Below, piece after piece: positions 27,427-37,500 of a stretch of DNA of 64,000 nucleotides. Source of the DNA: JBCFBK01 sp038562555 (GTDB lineage: Bacteria; Bacteroidota; Bacteroidia; Bacteroidales; Prolixibacteraceae); the NCBI GenBank assembly GCA_038562555.1, contig JBCFBK010000007.1, positions 92,017 to 156,016 of the forward strand, written 5' to 3'. The notes beneath the pieces were generated by a model. The model saw nothing but the letters and a program-made list of their open reading frames with translations. It had not been told where the DNA came from and searched no databases. Numbering within the stretch: position 1 is the stretch's first letter; each line of letters opens with the position of its first letter. A program made the position numbers and the translations under genes.

Positions 27427-28512
27427 TTACTGCCCCAGTGTCAGGCTTTTGATCAGGTCAACTTCTTCCTGTTTGTAGGGAGTGCCGTCGGGCCTGAAAA
27501 TCTCATGAAACCACAGTGGTGGTTCGGCACCATCGGGAATGGGCTCATCCCATGCGTATTTGGTGTTCGATTTGCCGGCAACCAATCCCCAGTTAATGGC
27601 TCCGATGTTGTTTTCTTTCAGCATCGGCATAATATTGGTAAACAAGCTGTTGTTGCGGCGCGCCATGTATTCGGTGCAAACCAGCGGGAGGCCGTATTGC
27701 TTCAGGGTATCGATAGCCGCCTGATGTTTCTCAGGCCCTTCATAATTGTGGTAGGTGATGATATCCGAATTTTCAATCTGGTACTTGTTCAGGTCTGAAA
27801 GCGGAAGACTCCACACGCCGGCCGATAACGGCTGCGAAGGACGGATCTCCCATCCCCAGTGAAATACTTTTTTCAGCAGCGGGAGCGATTTGTTTCCGTA
27901 GCCCGAATTTCCCGGCTCATTGTAAAGATCCCAAATGGCAATGCGTTCGTCATCCTTGAAAGTCGTTAGCACGTCTTTCACATAGGTTTCTAGTACATTG
28001 ATCAGGGTTGAATCCTGATGCAGCAGGTCGCCCGGATCGCGCACCCATCCGGAATTATGCACCCCGGGTTTCGGCTCAGGCTGCTTTCCCGCCTGATAAG
28101 TGGCATTCCAGCAATCGTCGAAAAAGACAAAAATGGTTTTGATGCCGTGGTTATCAGCAATGGTCAGGTATTGATTCATCCGGTCCTTAAAGCCGTCCTT
28201 GTCAACCTCCCAGGCTACGTGATGCAGGTAGACCCGCATACAGTTCATGCCGATGTTTTCGGCCCAGCCCAGTTCCCGGTTAATGGTAGCCGTGTCAAAG
28301 GTTTCGGCCTGCCAGGTTTCCAACTGGTTGATGGCCGTACTGGGGTTAAAGTTGGAACCACGCAGCCAGCCGTGTTCAGCACTCCAGGCCTGCGCCTGTT
28401 CGGTTGTCCATTTTGCCGGAACAACTTCGGCTTCTTCCGTTTTAGGTTTAGGACTCTGGCAAGCCGCAAAAGTCAGGGCAACTGCCAGTAAAAATAAAGA
28501 GATTCTTTTCAT
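27427..28512 (-). CDS. GH5-like cellulase-fold glycoside hydrolase, lipoprotein
   Basis: 361 residues, lipobox TFAAC (Cys18). TIM-barrel clan A pattern: GWLRGSNFNPSTA at 48-60, MNCMRVYLHHVAWE at 89-102, acid/base Glu199 in IWDLYNEPGN and nucleophile Glu281 in VCTEYMAR. Full-length homologues are often labelled cellulase or 1,4-beta-xylanase; clan A (GH5/GH2-like) is secure but the subfamily is not. Linkage attacked cannot be told. Last gene before the terminator of this PUL operon, behind a GH43. Could act as an endo- or exo-beta-glycosidase on the backbone after debranching. Confidence 0.82.
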   Translation of the reverse strand: MKRISLFLLAVALTFAACQSPKPKTEEAEVVPAKWTTEQAQAWSAEHGWLRGSNFNPSTAINQLETWQAETFDTATINRELGWAENIGMNCMRVYLHHVAWEVDKDGFKDRMNQYLTIADNHGIKTIFVFFDDCWNATYQAGKQPEPKPGVHNSGWVRDPGDLLHQDSTLINVLETYVKDVLTTFKDDERIAIWDLYNEPGNSGYGNKSLPLLKKVFHWGWEIRPSQPLSAGVWSLPLSDLNKYQIENSDIITYHNYEGPEKHQAAIDTLKQYGLPLVCTEYMARRNNSLFTNIMPMLKENNIGAINWGLVAGKSNTKYAWDEPIPDGAEPPLWFHEIFRPDGTPYKQEEVDLIKSLTLGQ

Positions 28513-28539
28513 TGATGAAATATTTAATGGTTACAAGAT

Positions 28540-28652
28540 TTCAGGGTTACAAGGTTGCAGGGTTAGAACGCATAGAGCACAGGGCATAGAGCACGGAGCA
28601 GGGGGTCTTTCGGTTTCCTTTCTCCGGTTTCCGGTCTCACTACTCACTACTT
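28540..28652. repeat. Dispersed simple-sequence intergenic repeat
   Basis: Short repeated words fill the gap before the GH5-like gene: GGTTACAAGATTTCAGGGTT, then GGTTACAAGG/GGTTGCAGGGTTAG, then GCATAGAGCACAGG and GCATAGAGCACGG, then TTTCCTTTCTCCGGTTTCCGG, ending with CTCACTACTCACTACTTCC. The last word overlaps the 3' end of the GH43 gene and provides its TAG stop. Related words occur at 1591, 31861 and 32908-32982. Confidence 0.65.
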
Positions 28653-29716
28653 CCTTCGATTTCCACTTCGCCCGAGGGCCTGTCTATGGCCTGTCCCGCA
28701 GGAATGGCTTGTCCGAAGTCGGGCGTTCCGTCGGCTTTCCAACTAAAAGGCTGCATCCGCACGTCCCGGTCCCAACCGTCGCTTGTGCTCTTTTTGGAAT
28801 GATAGACGATCCAGTCTTCCGTATCGTCGGGCGATTTGACAAAAGAACAGTGTCCGACACCATATACCTGAGAATTTCCCTGAAAAACAGGACCTTTTTT
28901 GGTCCAGTTTCCCGGATCGAGCAGGTTGCCGTCCGGGTCATTCAATTGCAGCATACCCTGCCGGTATTCGACTTTCCAGGACTCGCGGCACGAATAAATA
29001 ATAAATACCCGTTCGCCGTTCTTCAAAACCTCGGGTCCTTCATTTAAGTTCAGCGGACCGCCGGTTTCCCAGCTTTCTTCGGGAGACGAAAGCAACACCC
29101 TTTTACCTTTCAGCGTATAGGGGTTCTCCATTTCCTGCATATATAAATGTTGTGGCGTTGCGTCGGTATCCCGTTGTTCCTTCCAACCCGACCAGACAGC
29201 ATACAACTTTCCCTTATGTTCCAGAACAGTCATATCAATCGCCCAAACGTTTGTCGACAGATCATCCGGGTTGTCGCCGGTATACAGCATGCCCATATCT
29301 TCATACTCGCTGAACACATCGGAGGTCTTGGAGCGAAGGACGCCGGTGCGTTGATGGATAAAGGGAGGACCCGATTCGCCTGCAGCATAGTAGACATACC
29401 AGCGCCCGTCGATGAAATGAATTTCAGGCGCCCACAGGCAAGCGCGATTCCAGCCGGTTTGCGGAGCATGCCAGATTTTCTTCGTTTCCCCCCTTTTGGT
29501 CATATACGTTGACCGCGAAACGGAGATGGCATTATTTCCTGAAAAGCAGTAGATGTAATCATTTCCCTGCTTTACCATCCAGGGATCCGCACCGTTCCAC
29601 ACCGGATTGCTGAAGGTTGTTTTCACTTCCGCTTCAGGTGTGGTCTCCGTATTCCCGCAGCGGGCAAAGGAGACAAAAAAGAGGATCGAGGCTGCCAGTA
29701 CATTCAATTTCTTCAT
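28640..29716 (-). CDS. GH43-family glycoside hydrolase, lipoprotein
   Basis: 358 residues; lipobox SFARC, Cys20. Five-bladed beta-propeller catalytic triad: base Asp44 (GADPWMV), pKa modulator Asp161 (WAIDMTVL), acid Glu226 (LNLNEGPEVL); substrate-site signature WAPEIHFIDGRWYVYYAA at 95-112 and VGHCSFV near the end. GH43 enzymes are mainly alpha-L-arabinofuranosidases, endo-arabinanases and beta-xylosidases; which one cannot be told. The C-terminus GSSE and the stop codon fall inside a dispersed repeat word. Part of the sigma/FecR PUL with a second GH43. Confidence 0.9.
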   Translation of the reverse strand: MKKLNVLAASILFFVSFARCGNTETTPEAEVKTTFSNPVWNGADPWMVKQGNDYIYCFSGNNAISVSRSTYMTKRGETKKIWHAPQTGWNRACLWAPEIHFIDGRWYVYYAAGESGPPFIHQRTGVLRSKTSDVFSEYEDMGMLYTGDNPDDLSTNVWAIDMTVLEHKGKLYAVWSGWKEQRDTDATPQHLYMQEMENPYTLKGKRVLLSSPEESWETGGPLNLNEGPEVLKNGERVFIIYSCRESWKVEYRQGMLQLNDPDGNLLDPGNWTKKGPVFQGNSQVYGVGHCSFVKSPDDTEDWIVYHSKKSTSDGWDRDVRMQPFSWKADGTPDFGQAIPAGQAIDRPSGEVEIEGSSE

Positions 29717-30043
29717 TTGTATATAATTTGTTTTTTAAGGCCAAATGGAATTGACATGTTCAACTTAGATACATCCTGATTGATGTTTGTAGAATCGTGT
29801 CAATTTCATCTTCCAGTCATTATCGTATAAAACGTCCGTTTGCTCATCAATCCGTTCTCCGGTAAGGTATTTCTTACTGGTTTCCGGGTTTCGCCTGTAA
29901 AGATGGAAAAATTCATCCATTAACCGACATTCCTGATGTTCGTGATCGTAGCATTATTGTTTCCTTTAGGCGGCAACCAGGGATAACCGGCCTTTCGCCA
30001 TTCTTCAAAACCTGATCTCTTCCCGGATGACAGAATCCGATCA
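29717..30043 (-). other. 327-bp gap with weak coding traces between GH43 and the BNR protein
   Basis: No convincing gene. A short minus-strand frame (ATG at 29918-29920 to stop at 29765) would encode 51 charged residues beginning MDEFFHLYRRNPE; a second frame just upstream (about 29920-30038) reads SGFEEWRKAGYPWLPPKGN before a stop. Both have protein-like composition but no family I recognise, and no start signals. It could be the eroded tail of a lost PUL gene or chance. No terminator hairpin seen. Confidence 0.3.
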
Positions 30044-31798
30044 TTACTTGAGCTGAAGCCGGCACCAGGTGTTCGATGATGCAGCAACCGAGTTAGCCAT
30101 ATTTTCTTCGTAACCGCTAACTGGCCCGCCAAATTCATTCAGTCCGAAATTGATCCGGATGTCTGAGCGGCCATTCTTTCCGATTGCCGAAAAAGGCACC
30201 GACCATTCGATCTGATATCCTGATCCTTCCACAATTGTTGCTTTTGCCCCAATCTCACCGGAAGGAATAGCTTTCCACTTCCCTTCCCTTCCCTCTTCAA
30301 CCTTAACCATTCCTTTGGTATCACAGAAAATCCGGTACATCCGGGGCCCCGGCAATAACTGACATGAGTTTTCGCTGTCGAGATAGAGGAAGACCCCGTC
30401 GGATTGATCAGGTCGGTCGCCCTGCACCAGCTTTGAATCAGTCACAGCGGCGCAAACATAAAAATTTTGCTCATCGCAGCGGAAATTTGCCCGAAGATTT
30501 GCAGGTCCTTTATGACCGATAAAAACAGGGAAGGCGGCTCCCCACTCTTCTTCAGTAATCCGGCCGTCTGCGACAATAACTCCGCTTAGTGCTTCCAGCT
30601 CCGGGATCACGTGTCCTTTGATGATCCATACTTCACAGTTGGGGCTCCGGAAGCTGGTGGTCGAAGCAGCCACTACTGTGTTTTCATCCCAAAGCGAAAG
30701 GGAGTTCCACTTGGCCTCCCGGTCCAACGGCACATCGAAAGGACGGCTCAGCTTCGCAAAATGACGTCCGGTCTTATTGCCCACAGCCACCTCCATGGTC
30801 GACCGTTCCCAGTCGGCCGTGCGTCCGCCGGTGGTCTGATACGAAAGCAGCACTTCCCCTGAAGGAACGCGCATCAGGTAAGGCGCGCCGGCGTAGATCC
30901 CATCCTGAAGCGGCTTTTCCAGGGCATACTCCCGGTTGGGCGAATCGGCCAGCACCGGTGATTTCCAGTTATCGGCGATTTTACTGCGGACAATGTAAGG
31001 CTTGAACTCGCCAATCCTGTTATCTTCGATGGCCACAAGAATTTCATCACCGACCAGTAAAGGCACCGGCATTCCGTCGCGACGGCCTGCCCGGAAGCAA
31101 ACCGTTTTAACGTCTTTGCTCCAGGTTACTCCATGATCGGGCGAGCCGATCATGGATATGTTCTGCTCGTTGGAAGTCTGAAAAGGCGTCTCGTTGGCAA
31201 AATATACCTGCAACCCGCCATCAGGCAATTGCAGAAAAGCCGGTTCCCAGCAACCATCCGTGAAACGTGGACCGCCTTCATAGATCACCTGATCGTCTGT
31301 CCAGCTTTTTCCCCCGTCCGAACTTCGTCTTACCGCGATGGCGAAGGGAGTAATTTCAGGCGTTGCAGGACGGTAGTTGCAGGCCATGACCAGGTCACCG
31401 TTCTGAAGCTGGATCAGTTCGCTGTTGGCGATGTTGACATCGGTCGTTCCGCCGGCATTGGTAACCGTGTGTTTCCGAAAGGTAACGAACGGACCGTTCC
31501 AGCTTGCACCGTTATCGGTACTGTAAACCATTTCACCATTCCCTCCTGTTTCGTACACGGCCATGAGGGTGCCGTCTTTCAGCCGCCGGACGCGGGGATA
31601 GCCTGCCCAGCCCAATTGCCGGTCGCCCAGCGGGGCCAATCGTTGCATGGAACTGTAGTCCCAGGCGATGCGGATTCCTTCAACCGGCTCACCCTTTGCT
31701 CCGATGGCCGGGTCAGGTGCGCTGTCGCTTTCGCCACAGCTCCCAAGAAAAGATAAAATCAACAGAGATATAGCAGATGCGATCATTTTATTGCTCAT
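30044..31798 (-). CDS. BNR-repeat (sialidase-like) propeller with C-terminal CBM9-like domain, lipoprotein
   Basis: 584 residues, lipobox FLGSC (Cys21). Asp-box repeats STDNGASWNG, SSDGGKSWTDD and SPDHGVTWSKD mark a six-bladed sialidase-type propeller at about 45-400. Residues about 410-580 (VIVADGRITEEEW...FRCDEQNFYVCAAVTDSK) resemble the CBM9-like domain seen in Bacteroidota enzymes. Sialidase (GH33) is possible, but I see no clear RIP motif or arginine triad; with two GH43 neighbours an exo-arabinanase of GH93 type is an alternative. Located between the two GH43 genes on the PUL message. Confidence 0.72.
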   Translation of the reverse strand: MSNKMIASAISLLILSFLGSCGESDSAPDPAIGAKGEPVEGIRIAWDYSSMQRLAPLGDRQLGWAGYPRVRRLKDGTLMAVYETGGNGEMVYSTDNGASWNGPFVTFRKHTVTNAGGTTDVNIANSELIQLQNGDLVMACNYRPATPEITPFAIAVRRSSDGGKSWTDDQVIYEGGPRFTDGCWEPAFLQLPDGGLQVYFANETPFQTSNEQNISMIGSPDHGVTWSKDVKTVCFRAGRRDGMPVPLLVGDEILVAIEDNRIGEFKPYIVRSKIADNWKSPVLADSPNREYALEKPLQDGIYAGAPYLMRVPSGEVLLSYQTTGGRTADWERSTMEVAVGNKTGRHFAKLSRPFDVPLDREAKWNSLSLWDENTVVAASTTSFRSPNCEVWIIKGHVIPELEALSGVIVADGRITEEEWGAAFPVFIGHKGPANLRANFRCDEQNFYVCAAVTDSKLVQGDRPDQSDGVFLYLDSENSCQLLPGPRMYRIFCDTKGMVKVEEGREGKWKAIPSGEIGAKATIVEGSGYQIEWSVPFSAIGKNGRSDIRINFGLNEFGGPVSGYEENMANSVAASSNTWCRLQLK

Positions 31799-31920
31799 TT
31801 CAGTTTTTATTCATTCCTGGTCCGTTAGCAAAGTCGCTCCCTAAACATACAGGAACCTGCTCGTGACTACTCACTGGAGTTTCTGTTTTTTTAAATGCTA
31901 ATTGCTGTACCGGCAGGTCT

Positions 31921-32892
31921 TCATTTCGTCTTTAAGACCGGTGTCACGTAATTCTTGTCGATCACCATCACCTCGCGGCCATCTTTATTTTCAAAGCTGA
32001 CCGTGCTGATGTACATGTGGCGCGGATGGATCTTTGTTTTGCTGTTGTGCGCGTGAAACACGATCCTCAGTTTTCCCGCCTTGTCGGTGAACATGGCGCT
32101 GTGCCCCACTCCCACCAACTCTCCGGGCTTTTGAAAAATGGGATTATTTTCATACTTGGTCCAGGGACCCGTCACTGACGTGGCCGTCGCAAAGCCAATC
32201 CCGTAAAAGGGGCTTTCGTAGCTGTTGGCCGAGTATGTCATATAATAAACGCCGTTGTGTTTAACCACAAACGATCCTTCATTCACCCGGGGCCACACTT
32301 TTTCCCATTCCTGCGACACATTAATGCATTTTCGCATGGTTTCGGATTTGATATCCATCAGGTTTTCCTCCAGTTCAGCCACCCAGATGTTCAGTCCGTC
32401 GTTGAAACGGTCAAAAAACAGGTAAGGCTTACCATCATCATCAATAAACAGGGAATTGTCAATGCATTTTTCGTCTGCGATCATGGGTTTTTGCACTTCC
32501 TGCGTGAAGGGTCCCAGAGGAGAATTGCTCGTTGCCACACAAATATGCTCGTCGGCCGAGTAATACATGTAAAACTTACCGTTCACATGATAAACTTCAG
32601 GTGCCCAGAACCAGCGATCGGCCCAAACATCTTCCTTCTTCAGGGCCAGTCCTCCCGGCAGGTTATCGGGCGCACTCCAGTTCTGCAGGTCATCCGAAAC
32701 AAACACGGCAATACCGTTTTCAGACAGTGTACCATAAGCATAATACTGTCCCTCATAAAGCATGATAAACGGGTCACCCAGCGGAACCTTCGAAACCACC
32801 GGCTCCGGAACCTGTCCTGGTTCGTCTTTCGAGCAGGAATGTCCGCTGAACGTGAGAAGAAGAAGAAATGATAAAAATAAAAGTTGTCTCAT
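31921..32892 (-). CDS. GH43-family glycoside hydrolase, lipoprotein
   Basis: 323 residues, lipobox GHSC (Cys20). Catalytic triad: Asp40 (PLGDPFIM), Asp145 (CIDNSLFIDDDG), Glu205 (RVNEGSFVV); WFWAPEVYHVNGKFYMYYSA at 94-113. Compact single-domain GH43, typical of alpha-L-arabinofuranosidase, beta-xylosidase or galactan-active members. First enzyme gene after SusD. It differs clearly in sequence from the other GH43 in this locus, so they probably act on different linkages. Confidence 0.9.
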   Translation of the reverse strand: MRQLLFLSFLLLLTFSGHSCSKDEPGQVPEPVVSKVPLGDPFIMLYEGQYYAYGTLSENGIAVFVSDDLQNWSAPDNLPGGLALKKEDVWADRWFWAPEVYHVNGKFYMYYSADEHICVATSNSPLGPFTQEVQKPMIADEKCIDNSLFIDDDGKPYLFFDRFNDGLNIWVAELEENLMDIKSETMRKCINVSQEWEKVWPRVNEGSFVVKHNGVYYMTYSANSYESPFYGIGFATATSVTGPWTKYENNPIFQKPGELVGVGHSAMFTDKAGKLRIVFHAHNSKTKIHPRHMYISTVSFENKDGREVMVIDKNYVTPVLKTK

Positions 32893-32901
32893 AATTAAAA
32901 A

Positions 32902-32994
32902 TTATTAGTAGTGAGTAGTGAGTCGTGAGAAAAAGGCAGGAACCCCTGAAACACGCATTACTCGCTACTCACTACTTGTGACCGGCTACTAATA
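32902..32994. repeat. Inverted pair of the dispersed repeat word between susD and GH43
   Basis: GTAGTGAGTAGTGAGT (32908-32923) is complementary at 15 of 16 positions to ACTCGCTACTCACTAC (32960-32975); outside it, TTATTAGTAG (32902-32911) pairs with CTACTAATAA (32985-32994), which includes the SusD stop codon. The right arm shares CATTACTCGCTACTC with 1591-1605. The transcript could fold into a long stem after susD, in the same place as the hairpins of operons A and B. Confidence 0.65.
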
Positions 32995-34557
32995 ACCGGG
33001 GTTTTGAATCAATCCGGCATTATTATTAATCTCATTCGAAGGAATGGGCAAACGCTTGTGTTTCCCGATCTGGAAATTATTAAAATCAGGATCACGCTGC
33101 TTCAATTCATTCACTCCAGCCTCATTATCAGTCAGGCCCCACCGTTTAATATCGGCCCAGCGATGTCCCTCCAGGCAAAGTTCCAGGCTTCGCTCCATCT
33201 GTAACCGTTTCAAAAATGTTTCTTTAGACAAGACAGATGCCGGATAATTCACCGCCAGCGGGGGCATATTAACCCGGCCTCTGATCCGATCAACCAGAGC
33301 TACTGCTTCGCCCAGGCTTCCGGAAGGAAGATTGGCCAGACATTCGGCATACATCAGCAGCACATCGGCATACCTGATTACGCGAACATTGACCGGACTG
33401 TGGTAATCGTCATAATCCCGGTAATAATCCGTCCCGTATTTACGAAAGAATACTCTGTCTTTATAGTTGTCCTGATTCCAGACCTCCATTCCAAAACGGT
33501 AAATCTTATTATTCCCCGGAAAGTCCGCAGCCATATCCTTATAAAAGACACTGTGTCTAAGCCGGATATCATAACCGCCATCGAGATTCCTCTCCTTTTT
33601 GAATTCATTCACCAGCCAGGGACGTACTTCGCCATCGGTCCATCCGATTCCCGGAGGTGCGAAGAATTGTCCGCGGTTCAGTCCCAGGTTCGGATCAATA
33701 TCAAAGTCACCGTCACCGGCAGGTGCTTTGTGAATATCAGAATATTGAATTTCAAAAACTGACTCAGCATTGTTCTCATTAAAATGCGTAAAATTATCCT
33801 GGAAGTTGGCGACCAGATCATAATAAGAGGCCCCATCTCCTTTGACCAGCCAATCCAGGTCAGTTTTAGCTGCTTCCCAGTTATGCTGTTGCATATAGCT
33901 TTTTGCGCGGAGTGCATATGCTGCTCCCCTGGTAGCTCTTCCCTTGTTGGCGTCATCCCATTCGGCAGGCAACATGCTTACAGCCTGAGTCAAATCGCTC
34001 TGTATTTGTGTCCAGACTTCTGTGTCCGTATGGCCTTCAGGGGTATCGCCCGGTTTGGAAGGCTCGAGTACGATCGGAAGGCTTTTGTTTTCACTTCCCC
34101 ACAAAATCGTAAGGTCATAATAGAACAACGCTCTCAGGAAATAGGCCTGTCCCAGTAATTGATTTTTATAATTCTCATCGGCGAATTCAATATCGGGAAC
34201 ATAAAAAAGAACCTGATTTGCCCGGTAGATCGCTTCGTAGCAATCACGGTACGTCCATGCATTTCCTTCCCAGAAGTTATAGTTGTTGTACATAAATCGC
34301 GTCCAGTCGGCCAAATCGATCCACGGACTTGAACTCAGTGCCTCGTCCGACGTCAGATCGAGACGGAACCAGATCCAGCGTGAATAGGTCCCTGGCTTAT
34401 AGAACATGTTATAAATGGCATCTACACCGCTTTGTGCATCTGCTTCACTTTTCCAGAATGATTGTACCGTCAGGTCGTTGGGATTGGTCACATCAACTTC
34501 ACATGAGGTGATCATCAGTCCCAGTATTAAAATAAAAGCGTATCGTATTTTTCTCAT
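32989..34557 (-). CDS. SusD/RagB family lipoprotein (region 2 PUL)
   Basis: 522 residues, lipobox GLMITSC (Cys19). Typical order: NPNDLTVQSFWKSEADAQSG, then LLGQAYFLRALFYYDLTILWG, VIRYADVLLMYAECLANLP, LQMERSLELCLEGHRWADIK and terminal LPIPSNEINNNAGLIQNPGY. Ligand-binding cap of the SusC 11 bp upstream. Its stop codon lies in a repeat-derived inverted arm. Confidence 0.95.
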   Translation of the reverse strand: MRKIRYAFILILGLMITSCEVDVTNPNDLTVQSFWKSEADAQSGVDAIYNMFYKPGTYSRWIWFRLDLTSDEALSSSPWIDLADWTRFMYNNYNFWEGNAWTYRDCYEAIYRANQVLFYVPDIEFADENYKNQLLGQAYFLRALFYYDLTILWGSENKSLPIVLEPSKPGDTPEGHTDTEVWTQIQSDLTQAVSMLPAEWDDANKGRATRGAAYALRAKSYMQQHNWEAAKTDLDWLVKGDGASYYDLVANFQDNFTHFNENNAESVFEIQYSDIHKAPAGDGDFDIDPNLGLNRGQFFAPPGIGWTDGEVRPWLVNEFKKERNLDGGYDIRLRHSVFYKDMAADFPGNNKIYRFGMEVWNQDNYKDRVFFRKYGTDYYRDYDDYHSPVNVRVIRYADVLLMYAECLANLPSGSLGEAVALVDRIRGRVNMPPLAVNYPASVLSKETFLKRLQMERSLELCLEGHRWADIKRWGLTDNEAGVNELKQRDPDFNNFQIGKHKRLPIPSNEINNNAGLIQNPGY

Positions 34558-34568
34558 GACATGTGTTT

Positions 34569-37500
34569 TTAGAAGGTGACTTGTAAACCAAAGGTGACCG
34601 CTTTGGGATTGGGGAAGGCACCGTAATCATAACCTCTTTCCCAAATGCTGGAATTCCTGAATTCCGGATCCAATCCGGTATAGCCAGTGAATGTAATCAG
34701 GTTCTGAGCGTTTGCAAATACCCTGACCTGATCAAAATAGCTTGACAACAGCGTTTTCGGAAGTGAGTATCCCAGCGCCAGTTGCCGGACACGCAGGTAA
34801 GATCCGTTTTCCAGCCAGCGGGTCTGATCTCCTCGGGTGTTCCGTCCGTCCTGGTAGATCGGTCGCGGGTCTTTGGCATCTTTGTTGTCATTGCTCCATG
34901 GATCGTAATCTGCACGATAGTTGGAATTGTCATCAAAACGGTCAAATCCGCTGCGCGGACCGTTGAATACTTTATGTCCGAAAGCGCCCACCATCTGAAG
35001 CTGCAAATCGAGTCCCTTCCATTCAACAGAAGCATTTAATCCTAATTGGACCTTCGGCCAGGGTGTCCCGGCATACTGCCGGTCTCCGTCGGTAATTTGT
35101 CCATCCTCATTAAAGTCCGTAAAACGGATATCCCCGGGCTGGGCATTTGGCTGGATCATATCCCCATCTTTATCGACGTGCGCATACACGTCTTCCATAG
35201 AACGGAAAAGGCCATCCGTTTTGATCAGATACCACTCACCTATTGGTTCACCAACATAAGATTTTGTATTCCATTGGGTAAAGAACTGCCTGTTATAACC
35301 CAGTTCCTTTATCTTATTTCTTACCGAGGAAATATTTGCGTTGATGCTGTAGTTCCATTCGTCCCGTTTTTCACGCCACGTCAGTGAAAGTTCAAAGCCA
35401 GTATTCTGCAGGGAAGCGGCATTGACATTTGGATTACCTCCATTATTCCCGGTCGACATCAGGATCTGCATTCCGGTAAGCACATCTTTTGTTGTTGAAC
35501 GGAAATACTCGGCTGTAATGTCCAGACGATTATCCAGTATCGTAGCATCCACACCAATATTCATTTCGTGCAATTCCTCCCATTTCAGGTCTTCATTTAC
35601 CAGCTTAACCTGTGTTTGTCCGTTCACCAGATGCTGATCCTGGCCAAAAATTGCCTGAGGAAAAGAGTTAATAAACGGAACCCAATCCCAAACACCTATA
35701 TTGGAACTACCTAAAACGCCGTAATTAGCCCGAATCTTCAGATCATTGACCCAGTTCACACTAAAGAAATTTTCATTATCGATCTTCCATGCTCCTGAAA
35801 TAGAAGGAAATACGCCATCACGGTAATCAGGGCCGAATTTAGAAGAAGCATCGCGTCTCACTGTAGCACTCAACAGATACTTATCCGCGTAGTTATAATT
35901 GATACGTCCAAAAACAGAGAATAATTTTTGCATATCCGTCCAGCCTCCGGTTTTTGGATCCCGCTGTGCAGCATTGAGTTGATCGAAATAGGTCCCGTCG
36001 CTTAGCCGGAGCAGGCCATTCTTGGTTCCCCAGATCTGTTCATAATCGATATCCATAAAACTCGTTCCGGCAACGGCGCTGATATCATGTTGACCGAATT
36101 TTTTATTAAATTCAATTGTATTGTCATAAACCAGCGAAGTAAAGCGGGCCATATTCTTATTGAGGGACGAGGGGTCGTAAGGTTGGTTAAAAGTCCAGTT
36201 ACCTTCTTCTCTTAAAAATTTATGCTTGTCTGAGCTGGTTTCAAATCCCAGGTTGAATTTATATTTCAGAACCTTAAAGAACTCAAGCTCGGTAAAAATA
36301 TTTCCCCGCAGTCTGAGGTTTTCGTTGACTGTATTGGTCAGCGCTTCCTTGGCGACCGGATTGGTACCAAAAGTCACATCGCGTGAGCCGTCACCATATC
36401 CATATCCGCCCGGATTGTTTTCATTGTATACCGGGATGGTCGGCAACATTCTCCAGACATCAACGATCGGATTGGTATCGAGTTCATCAATTTTATAATT
36501 ACTGATGATGACATTCTCTCCTACTCTAAGAACCAGGGCCTTCCCGAATTTCCGCTCGGCCGAAGTATTGGAACGAAGCGTGATTCTGTTGCTCTCACTT
36601 CCGATGGTCGTCCCGGAGTTATCCTGATAGTTAGCCGAAAGGAAATACCTGCCGGTTTCACTGCCCCCGGAGAACGAGACATTATAATCCTGGATCAGGC
36701 CGGTTTTAAAAGCGACATCCTGCCAGTCAGTATCGGCTTCTGTATGATTTGCAGTAGCGAACCCCCTGTTTGTAAAAGCCATGTCGTTCAGTTCAATCCA
36801 CTGTTCGCTATTGGTCAGGTCGTAACGGGGCAACCACTGCAAGGTCGTTTTGGCCGACACGTCAATCTTCATTGGTCCTGCCTTACCGCGTTTGGTGGTA
36901 ATGATAATGACACCGTTGGCTGCACGGGATCCGTAAATAGCGGCAGCAGACGCATCTTTTAACACCTGAACGGATTCGACATCATTGAAGTTGAAGTCAC
37001 GGTTGGCGCCACCTTCAACGGCGATACCATCGATAACATAAAGCGGAGCGCTCGATCCAAACGATTTCGTGCCGCGAATCTCAATCCAACCTTCCGCGCC
37101 GGGTTTTCCTTCTGTGCGGACAAAAACACCTGCCATTGAGCCCAGGGCATCACCAACCGTACCGGTGACCACCGTACTCTTCATCATCTCCGGTTTGAAA
37201 ACAGCTACGGCACCAGTCAGATCGGCTTTACGCACGGTCTGGTAACCAATGGCCACGACTTCATCAATGCCAATGGTCTCTTCTTCGAGGGAAACATTGA
37301 CAACCCGTTGAGTTCCCACCAACACCTCCTGGGTTTTCATTCCGATAAATGAAAACACCAGGGTTCCGTCGGGAGGAATATTATTTAATGAATAATTACC
37401 TCCGGGATCAGTGATCGTTCCGGCACTTGAGCCTTTCAATACGACAGTCGCTCCGGGTAAGGGATTTCCTGCCGCGTCAGTCACTTTTCCGTTAATGCTT

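Noticed and set aside
30044..31798. True sialidase (GH33) call for the BNR protein
   Set aside because: Asp boxes are present, but the arginine triad and RIP motif could not be placed, and the neighbours do not suggest sialic acid use.
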